Below are positions 40,007 to 50,578 of a DNA stretch of 64,000 bases, in pieces. This DNA is from Candidatus Liberibacter americanus str. Sao Paulo (GTDB lineage: Bacteria; Pseudomonadota; Alphaproteobacteria; Rhizobiales; Rhizobiaceae). The DNA lies in NCBI RefSeq assembly GCF_000496595.1, contig NC_022793.1, forward strand, positions 682,001 through 746,000. The letters are read 5' to 3'. The notes under the pieces are model-generated. The model was not told the DNA's origin, did no database searches, and worked only from the letters and a program-made list of their open reading frames with translations. The position numbers and the translations under genes are program-made. The stretch's first letter is position 1. Each line of letters starts with the position of its first letter.

Positions 40007-41308
40007 TTATCTTCTTTCTATATTTATATCGGGAGCAATTCTTACATGTTTTTCTTGTATCTTTGTTGCGATATTTTTAAAGCAATTAATTAATCCCTCA
40101 GTGTTTTTTACAGCATAGAAATGATTTTCAGAAGAGGCGCATTTTTTCAAAAGATATTCTTCTGCTTTTTTATTAGCATCTACAGATATAGTATAAATCT
40201 CCATACCATTTTGGCCTTCTTTTGCCTTATTACATATATGTAAAGTCATATCATCTATTTCTTTTGTTGTAATTGCATTGTTAAAATGTTCATTGACACC
40301 ATCTGTCATAAATATGATATATCTTTTCAATCTATCTTTTTCTATTAGATTATGAGCAATTAATTCTCTATTATAATCTGATAAACTGTCATAGGCTTCT
40401 GCCATAGCTTTAGATGAATCTGTGCCTGGGAATTGGTCTACCGTCATTTTATCAATTTTACTTTTAATATAATCAAAACTACTTGATATAGCTACAGTGT
40501 TTTGTCTTATTACTAAGCCACTATAAGGGATTATTCCTATACGTGCTGATAATTTTTTATCCATCGTTGATACTTTAATTGTTTCAACAAAATCATTGGC
40601 TGCAACTTTTAAAGTCTCTACTTTTGTAGTTTTATGGCTAATACTTAAAAATCTTTTAAGGCTAAAAGATTTTTTTTGTTTATTGCTATCAATAACATCT
40701 TGTTTCATCCTCCCTATCATAGAACCAGAGAAGTCAAGAACCATTTGTATTGAAACTCCCTTTCTTTTAGAGGCTTGCTTAATAACTCCACTACTAATGC
40801 ATGATATTTTAGGTATATTTTTTGTTATAATTGATCCTAAGATTAAATCTTTTCCCTGTAATTGATATTCTGATTTTATTTGTATTGTATAGTGAGCAGG
40901 ATTAATTCTATGTACCTTAATGTCTATGTTTGCATTTTCTGCAATTTTTTTTGCATCGTTAGAAGGTAATACTCTTGATATATGGAATCCTGCAGCTTTC
41001 CTTAATATATCTTCAGTTTTTTTTTTGTCTAATTCATTGTTAATTACCATTGAGGAAGATCCAGCGACAATAGAATTATCTATAGATTCTTGAATATCAC
41101 TTTTAATTTGGTAGACTCGTGAAAGATCTATAACAAAAGCAGTTAGAAAAAAAATAGACATTATTATAAATACGCTTATAATTTTAAATAAACCGCATTT
41201 ATTTTTAAGGAAAATGCTTATTTTATCTAATGAAATATTTTTATTGAATGTATACATATAGTCCCTAATATCTAACGTTAGTAATTGAGTTTTTGATATT
41301 ATAAACAT
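40007..41308 (-). CDS. tadG: TadG-like protein with von Willebrand factor A domain
   Basis: Tad (Flp) pilus-associated protein. A basic N-terminus with CGLFK precedes a single membrane helix (about residues 43-62) and an amphipathic SRVYQIKSDIQESID stretch, typical of TadE/TadG. The C-terminal vWA domain begins at MVLDFSGSM (about residue 190), which supplies the DxSxS metal-ion site; YIIFMTDGVNEH and IYTISVDANK complete the fold. Length is 433. An internal ATG at codon 18 is an alternative start. No other tad genes lie nearby, so it is an outlying member of any pilus system. Confidence 0.82.
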   Translation of the reverse strand: MFIISKTQLLTLDIRDYMYTFNKNISLDKISIFLKNKCGLFKIISVFIIMSIFFLTAFVIDLSRVYQIKSDIQESIDNSIVAGSSSMVINNELDKKKTEDILRKAAGFHISRVLPSNDAKKIAENANIDIKVHRINPAHYTIQIKSEYQLQGKDLILGSIITKNIPKISCISSGVIKQASKRKGVSIQMVLDFSGSMIGRMKQDVIDSNKQKKSFSLKRFLSISHKTTKVETLKVAANDFVETIKVSTMDKKLSARIGIIPYSGLVIRQNTVAISSSFDYIKSKIDKMTVDQFPGTDSSKAMAEAYDSLSDYNRELIAHNLIEKDRLKRYIIFMTDGVNEHFNNAITTKEIDDMTLHICNKAKEGQNGMEIYTISVDANKKAEEYLLKKCASSENHFYAVKNTEGLINCFKNIATKIQEKHVRIAPDINIERR

Positions 41309-42057
41309 ATATATTAGGACACAAATTATAGTATATATGTATTATACTATAAAAATTTATCCTTTTTATGATTAAAATTTCTGCTATTTTCGTGATTTAT
41401 ATTGTATATTTGAAGTTATTATTATAATGTTATGTAATATTTATTACTAATTTATTACTAATAAAGTATTTTTAATAATTAATTTATTTTAAATTAATTA
41501 TTTTATTAAATGATAATTTAAAATATAATAAATCTATATGCTCGATTTATATTAAATATAATAATATATACTATAATCATTTTTTACTGTATAAGATTTG
41601 TCTTAAATCATCTAAGAATAGCTAAAAATATTTTTTATATATTAATTTAATACATATTGTATATTAGTAATAAGCACATTTATAATATTTGGTATGATTA
41701 ATAATAAACTGTGATTATCAATTTTCCGTCTGTGTTGATGGAATATTTAAGTATGATACACTCTAAAATAGTGTTATCATATTGAAAATATACTAAGATT
41801 TAATTTTAATTATATATTTAATATAACTTAATCAAGTTTATTTATATGTATTAAATGTATGTTTTTTATTGTATAAGTTGACAAATTAATAATCCAATTT
41901 TAAAATTCGCTTGTTTTAGTATATTTCTTTCATTTCATATAGGAAATTATATTAATTATCGTATTTAATTGATAGATTTTTTGATATGTATTTCAATATT
42001 ATTTGGTGATGCCTATTGGTATAAAAATACTGTTAGTAACTATACCTTATAAATTAT
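41309..42057. other. AT-rich spacer upstream of tRNA-Leu
   Basis: About 0.75 kb, extremely AT-rich, without coding potential. The tRNA promoter should be near its right end. Confidence 0.45.
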
Positions 42058-42140
42058 GCCCGGTTGGTGGAAATGGTAGACACACTTGGTTTAGGTCCAA
42101 GCGCGAAAGCATGGGGGTTCGAGTCCCTCATCGGGCACCA
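42058..42140 (+). tRNA. tRNA-Leu (anticodon UAG)
   Basis: The acceptor stem GCCCGGT pairs with ATCGGGC. The anticodon stem CTTGG/CCAAG holds the loop TTTAGGT, with anticodon TAG. A long variable arm and the T-loop GGTTCGAGTCC are present, and CCA is encoded. It reads CUN leucine codons. This is the only tRNA I find in the window. Confidence 0.97.
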
Positions 42141-42442
42141 TATGATGATTAAAATAGGTGATAGGGATAATTTTATACCCGATTTTATATAATGTAATTT
42201 ATCTTTTGTGTATCAAATACCTTGATATGCTTGATTTATGGGGACCTATATAAAAACTATAATGATTAGGAAACATAATTTATATGTTTTACGTGTTAGG
42301 AATAGTTTTGCTATTTTTGCATATATTCCATATAAAATAGTTGTTCTTCTTTTTTGTGTTTGGATTTTTACATTAATAAAAAGTTATATATAAGTTTTTA
42401 GTAAATATATTTAATATATGCTGATGGTGATGGAAATGATTT
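42141..42442. other. spacer between tRNA-Leu and glyS
   Basis: Non-coding, AT-rich; no glyQ or other gene is present. Confidence 0.4.
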
Positions 42443-44551
42443 ATGCCTGATTTTTTACTTGAAATTTATTCTGAAGAAATTCCTGCACGTATGCAATGCA
42501 AGGCTACGAAGGATTTAGGTGACCTGATAATAGGTTATTTAATTGAATCAGGATTAATGTATGTGGGTATACGTAGATATTGGACACCACGTCGTTTATC
42601 TATTTATATAAATGGTATAGCAAAATCATCTCCTGATAAAAATGAAGAAAGATTAGGTCCCAGAGTAAATTCAGATAAAAGAGCAATAGATGGTTTTTTA
42701 CGCTCTACAAATTTACAAACAATTTCTGAATGTGAAGTTAAGACGGATTCTAAAAAAGGTGATTTTTACCTAGCAAAAATCAAAAAAAAAGGTCGTTTAG
42801 CAGAAGAAATTCTAGAAGAAATCGTTCCTTTAGCTGTACGTAAATTGCATTGGCCAAAATCGATGCGTTGGGGTACTATGAACTCTTCTAAAAATTATTT
42901 ATCTTGGATAAGGCCATTACAGTCTATTATTTGTATTCTTACTTTTGAGAATGGTGAAAGAAAAATTATTAATGCTAATTTGGAGAACATACCTTTTGGC
43001 GATATTACTTATGGACATCGTTTTCATTCACCTCAGCCAATAAAAGTTAGATGTTTAGATGATTATGTTCAAGGATTAGAAAAAGCAAAAGTACTATTGG
43101 ATCCTAAACGTCGTCGAGATATAATTATAAATGATATCAATCAATTAGTACTTGCTTCTGGATTAGAACTTGTAGAAGACAATGATCTATTAGAAGAAGT
43201 AGTTGGTCTTGTAGAGTGGGTGCATGTTCTGATTGGTTCTTTTGATGAAAAATACCTTTGTCTTCCAGAAGAATTAATTCGATTGACTATTAAAACACAT
43301 CAGAAATGTTTTGTTACGCGTAATCATCAAGGAAAATTATCTAATCATTTTATACTTGTCGCAAATATTCAGGCGTATGATGGTGGATTGGCTATTATTC
43401 AGGGTAATAGTAGGGTTATAGCCGCTCGTCTTGCAGATGCGTTACATTTTTGGCGTCGTGATCAAGAAGATTTGCAGAATATTCCTTCTTTAGAGAAGTC
43501 TGCTATTAAATTTAATCTTGACCTTTCTAAGCCTCTTGATCAGCGTATGGCTAAACTTGATACTTTAAATGTAGTTTTTCATGCTAAAATAGGAACACAA
43601 GGAGATAGAATATCACGTATTAGATTATTAGCAAAAGACATATCTCGCTTTACAGGTGCAGATGTTGACTTAGTAGATCGTGCAGCAGTATTGGCTAAGG
43701 CAGATCTTTGTACGGAGATTGTAAGAGAGTTCCCGGAATTACAAGGGAAAATAGGGTCGGAATATGCTGCTTTACAGGGTGAAGATGAATCTGTAGTTAT
43801 TGCTATTGAGGAACATCTAAAACCGCGTGGTCCATTAGAAAATATTTGTAAAGATAAGGTCTCAATCACATTGGCATTGGCTGATAAAATAGATATTCTT
43901 GTCAATTTCTGGGCTATTAATGAAAAACCTAGCGGATCAAAAGATCCATATGCACTGCGTCGGACAGCTATTGGTATTATCCGTATTATATTAGAAAACA
44001 AAGTTCATATTTCACTATCTGAATTTATAGAAGATCAATATCTTATTTTGTTTTTACATGATCGTCTCAAGTTGCACCTGCGTGATATTGGAATTTGTTA
44101 TGATCTTATAGAAGCGATATTTCTTCCTGATAATTATAATATTTTGATCATAGTTGATTTAATTAGTCATTTAAATGACTTCATAGAAAGTGATAAGGGT
44201 AAAAAATTTTTATTATCTGCAAAACGTATTTTTAATATTATTGCATCAGAAGAAAGAAAAGGACAAGATATATTAGATTATATTGATCCTAAGAAGTTTA
44301 GTTTAGAGCCTGAGCAAGAGCTTTATAACATTCTATCAATTGTCAATGAAGATATTAAGGATATAACAAATAAAAGAAACTATTATAATATAGGTGATAT
44401 TCTTTTTTCTCTTCATAAGCCTATTGAAGTTTTTTTTGAAAAAGTGCTTGTAAATATAGACAATCAAGAAATTCGTGCAAATCGTCTTGCACTACTTAAA
44501 TCTATCCAAAACTGCATAATGATGTTATTTGACTTTAACAAGATAAAATAG
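42443..44551 (+). CDS. glyS: glycyl-tRNA synthetase beta subunit
   Basis: The beta subunit of the bacterial alpha2beta2 GlyRS, needed for tRNA binding. It starts with LLEIYSEEIPARMQ, the family hallmark, then WTPRRLSIYI, MRWG, KTHQKCFV, and DKIDILVNFWAI with KPSGSKDPYALRR, which marks the HD-like domain. The 702-residue length is normal. The ATG has GGAA upstream. The alpha subunit gene glyQ is not adjacent in this window, although the two are usually close. Confidence 0.96.
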   Translation: MPDFLLEIYSEEIPARMQCKATKDLGDLIIGYLIESGLMYVGIRRYWTPRRLSIYINGIAKSSPDKNEERLGPRVNSDKRAIDGFLRSTNLQTISECEVKTDSKKGDFYLAKIKKKGRLAEEILEEIVPLAVRKLHWPKSMRWGTMNSSKNYLSWIRPLQSIICILTFENGERKIINANLENIPFGDITYGHRFHSPQPIKVRCLDDYVQGLEKAKVLLDPKRRRDIIINDINQLVLASGLELVEDNDLLEEVVGLVEWVHVLIGSFDEKYLCLPEELIRLTIKTHQKCFVTRNHQGKLSNHFILVANIQAYDGGLAIIQGNSRVIAARLADALHFWRRDQEDLQNIPSLEKSAIKFNLDLSKPLDQRMAKLDTLNVVFHAKIGTQGDRISRIRLLAKDISRFTGADVDLVDRAAVLAKADLCTEIVREFPELQGKIGSEYAALQGEDESVVIAIEEHLKPRGPLENICKDKVSITLALADKIDILVNFWAINEKPSGSKDPYALRRTAIGIIRIILENKVHISLSEFIEDQYLILFLHDRLKLHLRDIGICYDLIEAIFLPDNYNILIIVDLISHLNDFIESDKGKKFLLSAKRIFNIIASEERKGQDILDYIDPKKFSLEPEQELYNILSIVNEDIKDITNKRNYYNIGDILFSLHKPIEVFFEKVLVNIDNQEIRANRLALLKSIQNCIMMLFDFNKIK

Positions 44552-44947
44552 TCATTAAAAACGATAATTTACTGTAAAATCAATGATGAACTTGAACTTT
44601 TGATATATATTTATATAGAGATGTTTATCGAGCAATATATATAAATAATGATTTATAATTATATTATAAAGCATTTTTCGAAACTATCTACATAGTGCAA
44701 TACTTGATTATTTTTCTTTGTTTTAACTTAACTAATTTCTTAATAATCATCTAATATAAACATTTGATTTATTGTATATATTGTTTTTAATTAAAATCAC
44801 TTTATTTGCCTTTGATTTGCTATAAGCCAAATTTACTTAAAGGAAGGGGTATTTGTCATAAATAGTATAAGTTTGTGTTGTGAAATAGAAAGAAGAAAAG
44901 TCTTTTATACGTTGATGTATTTACGGATAAAAACTTTAACAAGATGA
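44552..44947. other. AT-rich spacer
   Basis: Between convergent glyS and the lysozyme unit. No feature is recognised. Confidence 0.4.
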
Positions 44948-45013
44948 TTATCTACAATATTTGTTCTTGAGATTTCTAATAAAATCAATGATTGCTCCTA
45001 CTAGAAGACCCAT
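44948..45013 (-). CDS. possible 21-residue ORF coupled to the lysozyme
   Basis: The start ATG at 45013 overlaps the lysozyme TGA stop as TGATG, a typical coupling signal. The peptide begins MGLLVGAIIDFIRN and ends in a basic tail, so it could be a tiny membrane-active helix such as a lysis accessory. It may instead be a remnant of a longer gene. Its shortness keeps confidence low. Confidence 0.3.
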   Translation of the reverse strand: MGLLVGAIIDFIRNLKNKYCR

Positions 45014-45468
45014 CACAGAATCTTTTTTTTTTTAGCATCAGCCAATAATAACTCTGCTTCTGCTTCTCTTCTTAACACCAGTCCTCTCAATACTTTTCCG
45101 CCAGCTTTATTCCATTTTTTGCATTCTTTAGCTGCTTCTTCCCAATTTTCTTCATCTACTCTTTGCCTAAAAGTACTACGACGGTAGTTACCAATACCAA
45201 GATTAAATACAAAATCTACAATTGCTGATATTTTATCATCATCTAATGTTTCAATAATAGGAGAAACTTTTAAAACTTGATCTAAACGTTCTTGTATATC
45301 TTTAAGCAAGATCTCTTCTGCTTGTTCTTGTGTTATCTCTAAGCCTTCTGTAACATTAGATCCGGTATGTCCATAACCAATTGTCCATACGCTAGCAGAG
45401 CACTTATACGCTTTTAACCTTAGCCCTTCAAATCTTTTGATTAATTCTATTAATTGTGGTGGAAGCAT
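45013..45468 (-). CDS. phage-type lysozyme (glycoside hydrolase 24, endolysin)
   Basis: Cleaves peptidoglycan glycan strands. The 151-residue protein has the GH24 layout: catalytic Glu in KRFEGLRLKAY (about residue 14), then VWTIGYGHTG with the conserved Thr, an NxGxGxY-like NLGIGNYRRS, and a Lys-rich C-terminus. There is no signal peptide, so a phage would need a holin to release it. The ATG has AAAGGA upstream. A second, broken copy lies at 60156-60596. No other intact phage gene is adjacent. Confidence 0.88.
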   Translation of the reverse strand: MLPPQLIELIKRFEGLRLKAYKCSASVWTIGYGHTGSNVTEGLEITQEQAEEILLKDIQERLDQVLKVSPIIETLDDDKISAIVDFVFNLGIGNYRRSTFRQRVDEENWEEAAKECKKWNKAGGKVLRGLVLRREAEAELLLADAKKKKIL

Positions 45469-46374
45469 GTCAAAATCCTTTGTTGTTAGTTAATGCCAGT
45501 AGGTGGTTTTAAATATGTTCCGATAATATTTTCTTGTATCATCAACCTATCACTTGGTTGATACCAATTTAGAATCTTGCGTTTCTTCTTTTGATCCAGC
45601 TTTCACGCTTCTCTTTTTCATCATAATTTTAAGCGTTATGCGTATACTTCGTCTTTTAATCTTTTCATTTGATAGGTGGTTTGACACTATAATCAATTAT
45701 TTCATAGTTATAAGAAGTAACCACCTTTTTTATATCCCTATAAATCAATACAACTATTATATACATTGATTTGAAAATACATGGGAACGTAATATGGGAG
45801 GTTATCTATCTCTAGTAGATCTATGGAAAGGATTTTTATCAAATCCAATATTCCCACTAACTTTGTAAAATTTTATTGTTTATCAGGATATTGAGGTTGT
45901 ATTTTTTGTTTATAGATTGATTTTTTTGATTTTATATACTCTATGCACATACTAATCGCTTTTCCTCCTTATATAACTCCCAAATGATAAATTGTATTTT
46001 TATACACAACATTTATATATTGATGTGAAAACGTATGAGGATCTTAATAGGAGTATAGTTATTGATATAGTATAAAAATTATAATATACATATTTTATAT
46101 ACTGTAAACTCTATTTACTATTATTGTCAATAATTTAATTATTGATTAGTTAATGCTTTTATTAATATTGATTTAATTAATATTGAGCAGATGTTAATTG
46201 AAATTTTTAATATTTAAAACATAGGCTGAAATATGGTTCTATTTATTGATGTAAAAAGTGAGGAAATTAATTAATAAATAATACAGTAAAAAAAATAATC
46301 TTAGTTTATATTTTATTTTGGATTAATAACAAACTAAATTATTGATTTTTATAGCTATTTTATAATAATAAACT
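45469..46374. other. spacer with degenerate repeats, probable mobile-DNA debris
   Basis: Weak open frames exist on both strands near 45550-45770: a minus frame of about 48 codons ending at 45550 and a plus frame with a hydrophobic centre. Neither is convincing. Imperfect direct repeats lie at 45747-45805 and 46002-46062. Confidence 0.4.
45747..46062. repeat. imperfect direct repeat pair
   Basis: Copies at 45747-45805 and 46002-46062 share the pattern ATAYATTGATKTGAAAAYRYATG followed by a GGAG-like motif. By eye they agree at roughly two thirds of positions. They may be duplicated upstream regions of lost small genes. Confidence 0.35.
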
Positions 46375-47052
46375 TTATTCCAATCTTTTAACAGGTGCTG
46401 AAGTAATCCATTCTGTAGATATGCGTTGATCAATATAATTAGAACATTCATTTATAAGATCATCTACTTTATCAATGAAAAAATGATTCGCATCAGGAAT
46501 AACTTTGTGTGTTATTACAATACCTTTTTGATTCATTAGTTTTTCAACTAATTCTTTGATTTTAGTTTCATCTGCAACTGTATCACAACTTCCATTTATA
46601 ATAAGACCTGATGAAGGGCATGGTGCTAAAAACGAAAAATCATATGATCTAGGTTGAGGAGAAATAGATATAAAACCTTTTATTTCAGGACGGCGCATCA
46701 AAAGTTGCATACCAATCCATGCTCCAAAAGAATAACCAGCTATCCAACAGTGCTTGCTTTCAGGATTAAGATTTTGAACCCAGTCCAAAGCTGCAGCAGC
46801 GTCGGATAATTCTCCTTCACCGTGGTCAAATTCTCCTTCACTTCTTCCAATTCCTCTAAAATTAAATCTTAGAGACGAGAAACCTCTTTTATGGAATAGG
46901 TAGAATAGCTGATAAACAATATTATCGTTCATTGTTCCACCAAATCGTGGATGAGGATGAAGAATCAAAGCGACAGGAGCGCTTGGATTTTGAGAAGGCT
47001 GGTAACGGCCTTCAAGACGACCATCTGGTCCATTAAATACTACTTCAGGCAT
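46375..47052 (-). CDS. alpha/beta hydrolase
   Basis: The 225-residue hydrolase has an LHPHPRFGGTMND oxyanion region, FRGIGRSEG, the nucleophile elbow GYSFGAW (Ser near residue 108), an acidic residue in the SGLIINGSCDTVAD strand and a catalytic His in DANHFFIDK near 190. The substrate is unknown. It diverges from the cysteine desulfurase gene at 47307. In Rhizobiales, as I recall, a similar hydrolase and desulfurase stand just upstream of sufB; here they are about 13 kb away. Confidence 0.85.
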   Translation of the reverse strand: MPEVVFNGPDGRLEGRYQPSQNPSAPVALILHPHPRFGGTMNDNIVYQLFYLFHKRGFSSLRFNFRGIGRSEGEFDHGEGELSDAAAALDWVQNLNPESKHCWIAGYSFGAWIGMQLLMRRPEIKGFISISPQPRSYDFSFLAPCPSSGLIINGSCDTVADETKIKELVEKLMNQKGIVITHKVIPDANHFFIDKVDDLINECSNYIDQRISTEWITSAPVKRLE

Positions 47053-47306
47053 TTAAATCAACACTTTCGTTATTGAAAAGTTTATAATAAATTTGGCAAA
47101 ACTATTTTATTGATATAATCTTTAAAAAAAAATCACGTGCCAACATAATGTTTCCCATATTTAATAGCATTATTATTAATATTGCTATTAATTTTATCAA
47201 GAATACAATTATAGATTAATTATATTTTCTTTTTCAAGATAGATATACATTAGATTTATCATATAACAATTCGAAAAATGTTATTTTTGGAGAAATTAGT
47301 AAAAAA

Positions 47307-48446
47307 ATGCAAAATAAAAGAATTTATCTTGATTGGAATGCGGCATCACCTATTTTGGATATATCCAGACAGTCTTTTATTGAGGCTTTAGATTTATTTG
47401 GTAATCCTTCATCTGTCCATATGGAAGGTCAGAAAATACGTTCTTATATTGAGAATGCTCGTGGTGTAATAGCAGATTTTTGCGGTGCAAAGTATAATAA
47501 TATAGTATTTACAAGTTGTGCAACTGAATCTGCTAATTTGGTATTAACCCCTAATTTTTATAAAGGATCTCAGGAAATTAAAATAGAATCTCTATATGTA
47601 TCTGATATAGAACATCATTCTATATATGAAGGAGGACGATTTCCTGCTGATAAAGTCCATAAGATACAAGTTTTGCCAGAAGGAATAGTTAATATAAAAT
47701 CTCTATCTGATCTATTAAATGCTAGAGATTGTTCTTTGGGTATTCCAATGGTTGCTGTTATGTTTGTGAATAATGTAACTGGAGTGATTCAACCAATCAA
47801 AGAGATTTCAGATATTGTAAAAAAGCATGATGGTATTTTAGTTGTTGATGCAGTACAAGCAGCTGGGAAAATATCTATTGATATAGATGAGCTAGGAGCT
47901 GATTTTCTAATTATTTCATCTTACAAGATAGGTGGTCCAATAGGTGCTGGAGCTCTTGTTTTTCGAGATGATATTTTGTTTCCGAAACCATTATTGCTGG
48001 GAGGAGGTCATGAAAAAGGTCATCGAGCGGGTACAGAAAATTTTCCTGCAATTTATGGATTTGCTGCTGCTGCTAAGGAAATGGCTAATAATATACAAGA
48101 ACGTTCTGATGGTATTTCTAAGATCATGTATTATCTAGAAGAAAATTTGAAAAAATTAATTCCAAATGTTATTATACACGGGAAAAATGTACCTCGTGTC
48201 TCTAATACCTGTTGTTTTAGTGTGCCTTATTTAAAGGCAGAGGTTTTACAAGTTTCTCTTGATCTAGCAGGTATCGCTATATCTATAGGATCAGCTTGCT
48301 CATCGGGAAAAGTTATAAATAATCATGTTTTATCTGCTATGGGATATGATATGTCATATGGTGCTGTACGTATTTCTTGCGGGCATTCAACCCGACAGGA
48401 AGATATTGAATTTTTGTTGAAAGCGATTAATAATATAGTAAATTAA
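47307..48446 (+). CDS. cysteine desulfurase, NifS/IscS type (group I)
   Basis: PLP enzyme giving sulfur from cysteine. The start YLDWNAASP and GNPSSVHMEGQ fit the NifS group. The PLP Lys is in SSYKIGGPIGAG (about residue 203) and the mobile-loop catalytic Cys in GSACSSGKV near 327. Length is 379. GGAG precedes the ATG. It is probably the desulfurase that in relatives heads the suf cluster. It may serve tRNA thiolation or the Suf machinery; no IscU scaffold gene is nearby. Confidence 0.92.
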   Translation: MQNKRIYLDWNAASPILDISRQSFIEALDLFGNPSSVHMEGQKIRSYIENARGVIADFCGAKYNNIVFTSCATESANLVLTPNFYKGSQEIKIESLYVSDIEHHSIYEGGRFPADKVHKIQVLPEGIVNIKSLSDLLNARDCSLGIPMVAVMFVNNVTGVIQPIKEISDIVKKHDGILVVDAVQAAGKISIDIDELGADFLIISSYKIGGPIGAGALVFRDDILFPKPLLLGGGHEKGHRAGTENFPAIYGFAAAAKEMANNIQERSDGISKIMYYLEENLKKLIPNVIIHGKNVPRVSNTCCFSVPYLKAEVLQVSLDLAGIAISIGSACSSGKVINNHVLSAMGYDMSYGAVRISCGHSTRQEDIEFLLKAINNIVN

Positions 48447-49096
48447 TTTAAGATTTAGGTCTATTTTTGTTTATTATAAAGTACTTTTAATATAAAATAA
48501 CTTATAATTGAAAAATACTATTTTAATAATCAGAGTTAAGTTATCTTACTTTTAAAGTTCGCTATCAAATATCTATTAAAATGAAACAAAAACGTTTATT
48601 AACTAATAAATGCATAATGTAATATTTATTATCAGTAAGATAAAATATCTCTTCTTTACTAAGACAAAGACAATTCATGCATCAAGTAATAGTTTTAGTA
48701 TAGGTTTTGAATGGTTTTATAAAACTTTATTTATAATCAATATCTAGATAACCTTTATAGCTGAATTATCAAATAGATTTGCGGGGTCGTATTATTAGAT
48801 TATAAAAATCCATGTGGAAAGATGAAAAAATAGATTATATATTGCTTAATCTGTTAAGTATTTTATTTAACATCTTTTTTAAAGATATCACTTGCCTTTA
48901 TCTTTGCTATTGATTTAATCGATTAGGAAATAAGTCGGAAACTTTTTCCCTGAAATAAGGTTTACTCCTTTGAATATTATTAATTATAAGTTATTGAGCA
49001 CAAGCAATATTATATATTCTATTAATTACTTGTGTAATTGATATAATATATAGTTTGATATTGTTATATATAATTCTGTAGTTTATTTATGAAGTT
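48447..49096. other. AT-rich spacer
   Basis: Between convergent desulfurase and lysS genes. No feature is recognised. Confidence 0.4.
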
Positions 49097-50578
49097 TTAT
49101 CTTTGTGCTGGAAAGAGAATGACATCTCTTATAGAGGCAGCATTTGTTATAAGCATGATTAAACGATCAACTCCTAATCCAAGTCCACTTGCTGGTGGCA
49201 TCCCATATGTCATAGCCTCTAAAAAATCTTCATCAAGAACCGTGTGCTCACCACGTTCATGTGATTGCATTACTTGTCGTTCCATACGTATACGTTGTTC
49301 TATAGGATCATTTAGTTCTGAAAAAGCGTTACATATTTCCCATCCATTACAATATGTCTCAAATCGTTCCACAAGTCGACTTTCGCCAGGTACTTCTTTT
49401 GCAAAAGGAGAAATATCCTTAGGAAAATCCTTTATATGAGTTGGATTTAAAATGTTTTTTTCAATTTTTTCTTCAAATAAAGTCATCATGACTTCACCCC
49501 ATAGGGCATCTTTTTCGATTTCAATTCCAATATTTTGTGCTGCGATTCTTGCTTCTTCATCACTTTTTAAATTAATAAAATCAATACCAGTTGCTTCTTT
49601 TACTAATTGAGGCATTGATTTACATTCAAAAGGTGTTTTGAAAGATATTGTTTTTTCTCCAAATAGTATATCAGTTTTTCCATGAATATTCATCACAATA
49701 TTTTCAAATAAATCTTCAACAAATTTCATCATGTCTTGATAATCTGTATAAGCCCAATATGCTTCTATCATAGTAAATTCTGGATTATGTCTAGAAGACG
49801 TGCCTTCATTACGAAAATTGCGATTCAATTCAAATACTTTATCAGTCAAACCAGATATCAGAACTCGTTTAAGATAAAGTTCTGGAGCAATACGAAGATA
49901 CATATCATTTTTGAGGATATTATGGTGTGTTTTGAATGGATCAGCAGTCGCTCCTCCATATATAGGTTGCAATATAGGTGTCTCAACTTCCATAAATCCA
50001 TTTTTACCCATGAAGCAACGTAAATCAGAAATTATACTACTTCTCTGTTGAAAACGTAACTTAGAATCATCGTTGCTGATAATATCTAGATATCTTTTAC
50101 GATATCTTGTTTCTATATCAGAAAGTCCATAATATTTTTCTGGAATTGAATTTAGTGATTTGGTAAGCATCGTTATTTTTTTTGAATTTATTGTCAGTTC
50201 ACCACGTTTAGTTCGACGTACTTGTCCTGTAACTCCTATGATATCACCTAAATCAATCATAGGTAATAATTTATAAGAAGCTTCATCTGCTATATCTTTA
50301 TGCGTAAAAATTTGTACTTTACCGCTTGCATCGTGAATATCCATGAACATACCAGAGTTCCTAGAAGAATAAACACGTCCTGATATAGTAACGATATCAA
50401 ATGATTTTTCATCTTTTTGAAGATTACAATATTTTTCATTTAACTCAATATTAGTTAAATCACGATGGAAATGAGCAGGATAAACTTCTCCTAATGTTTT
50501 ACGGAGAATGTCTAACTTTTGAGATCTAACTTCTATAGAATTTGAGGATAAAGATAGATTAAGAGATTGACTTTTCAT
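49097..50578 (-). CDS. lysS: lysyl-tRNA synthetase, class II
   Basis: Charges tRNA-Lys. An N-terminal OB-fold anticodon domain (about residues 50-150, with VYSSRNSGMFMDIHDASG) precedes the class II core: motif 2 FRNEGTSSRHNPEFTMIEAYWAY near 255 and motif 3 GLGLGVDRLIML near 468. The 493-residue length is normal. The gene overlaps the end of gltX by 20 nt, so the two are co-transcribed. It is a class II enzyme, whereas many alphaproteobacteria use the unrelated class I LysRS. Confidence 0.95.
   Translation of the reverse strand: MKSQSLNLSLSSNSIEVRSQKLDILRKTLGEVYPAHFHRDLTNIELNEKYCNLQKDEKSFDIVTISGRVYSSRNSGMFMDIHDASGKVQIFTHKDIADEASYKLLPMIDLGDIIGVTGQVRRTKRGELTINSKKITMLTKSLNSIPEKYYGLSDIETRYRKRYLDIISNDDSKLRFQQRSSIISDLRCFMGKNGFMEVETPILQPIYGGATADPFKTHHNILKNDMYLRIAPELYLKRVLISGLTDKVFELNRNFRNEGTSSRHNPEFTMIEAYWAYTDYQDMMKFVEDLFENIVMNIHGKTDILFGEKTISFKTPFECKSMPQLVKEATGIDFINLKSDEEARIAAQNIGIEIEKDALWGEVMMTLFEEKIEKNILNPTHIKDFPKDISPFAKEVPGESRLVERFETYCNGWEICNAFSELNDPIEQRIRMERQVMQSHERGEHTVLDEDFLEAMTYGMPPASGLGLGVDRLIMLITNAASIRDVILFPAQR

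Noticed and set aside
43579..44001. 140-codon minus-strand frame inside glyS
   Set aside because: It is entirely antisense to a well-conserved gene and has no family features; a shadow frame.
45554..45769. 71-codon plus-strand frame with a hydrophobic centre, possibly a holin
   Set aside because: It needs a TTG start without a ribosome site, and an opposing minus-strand frame of similar quality overlaps it. Neither can be supported.
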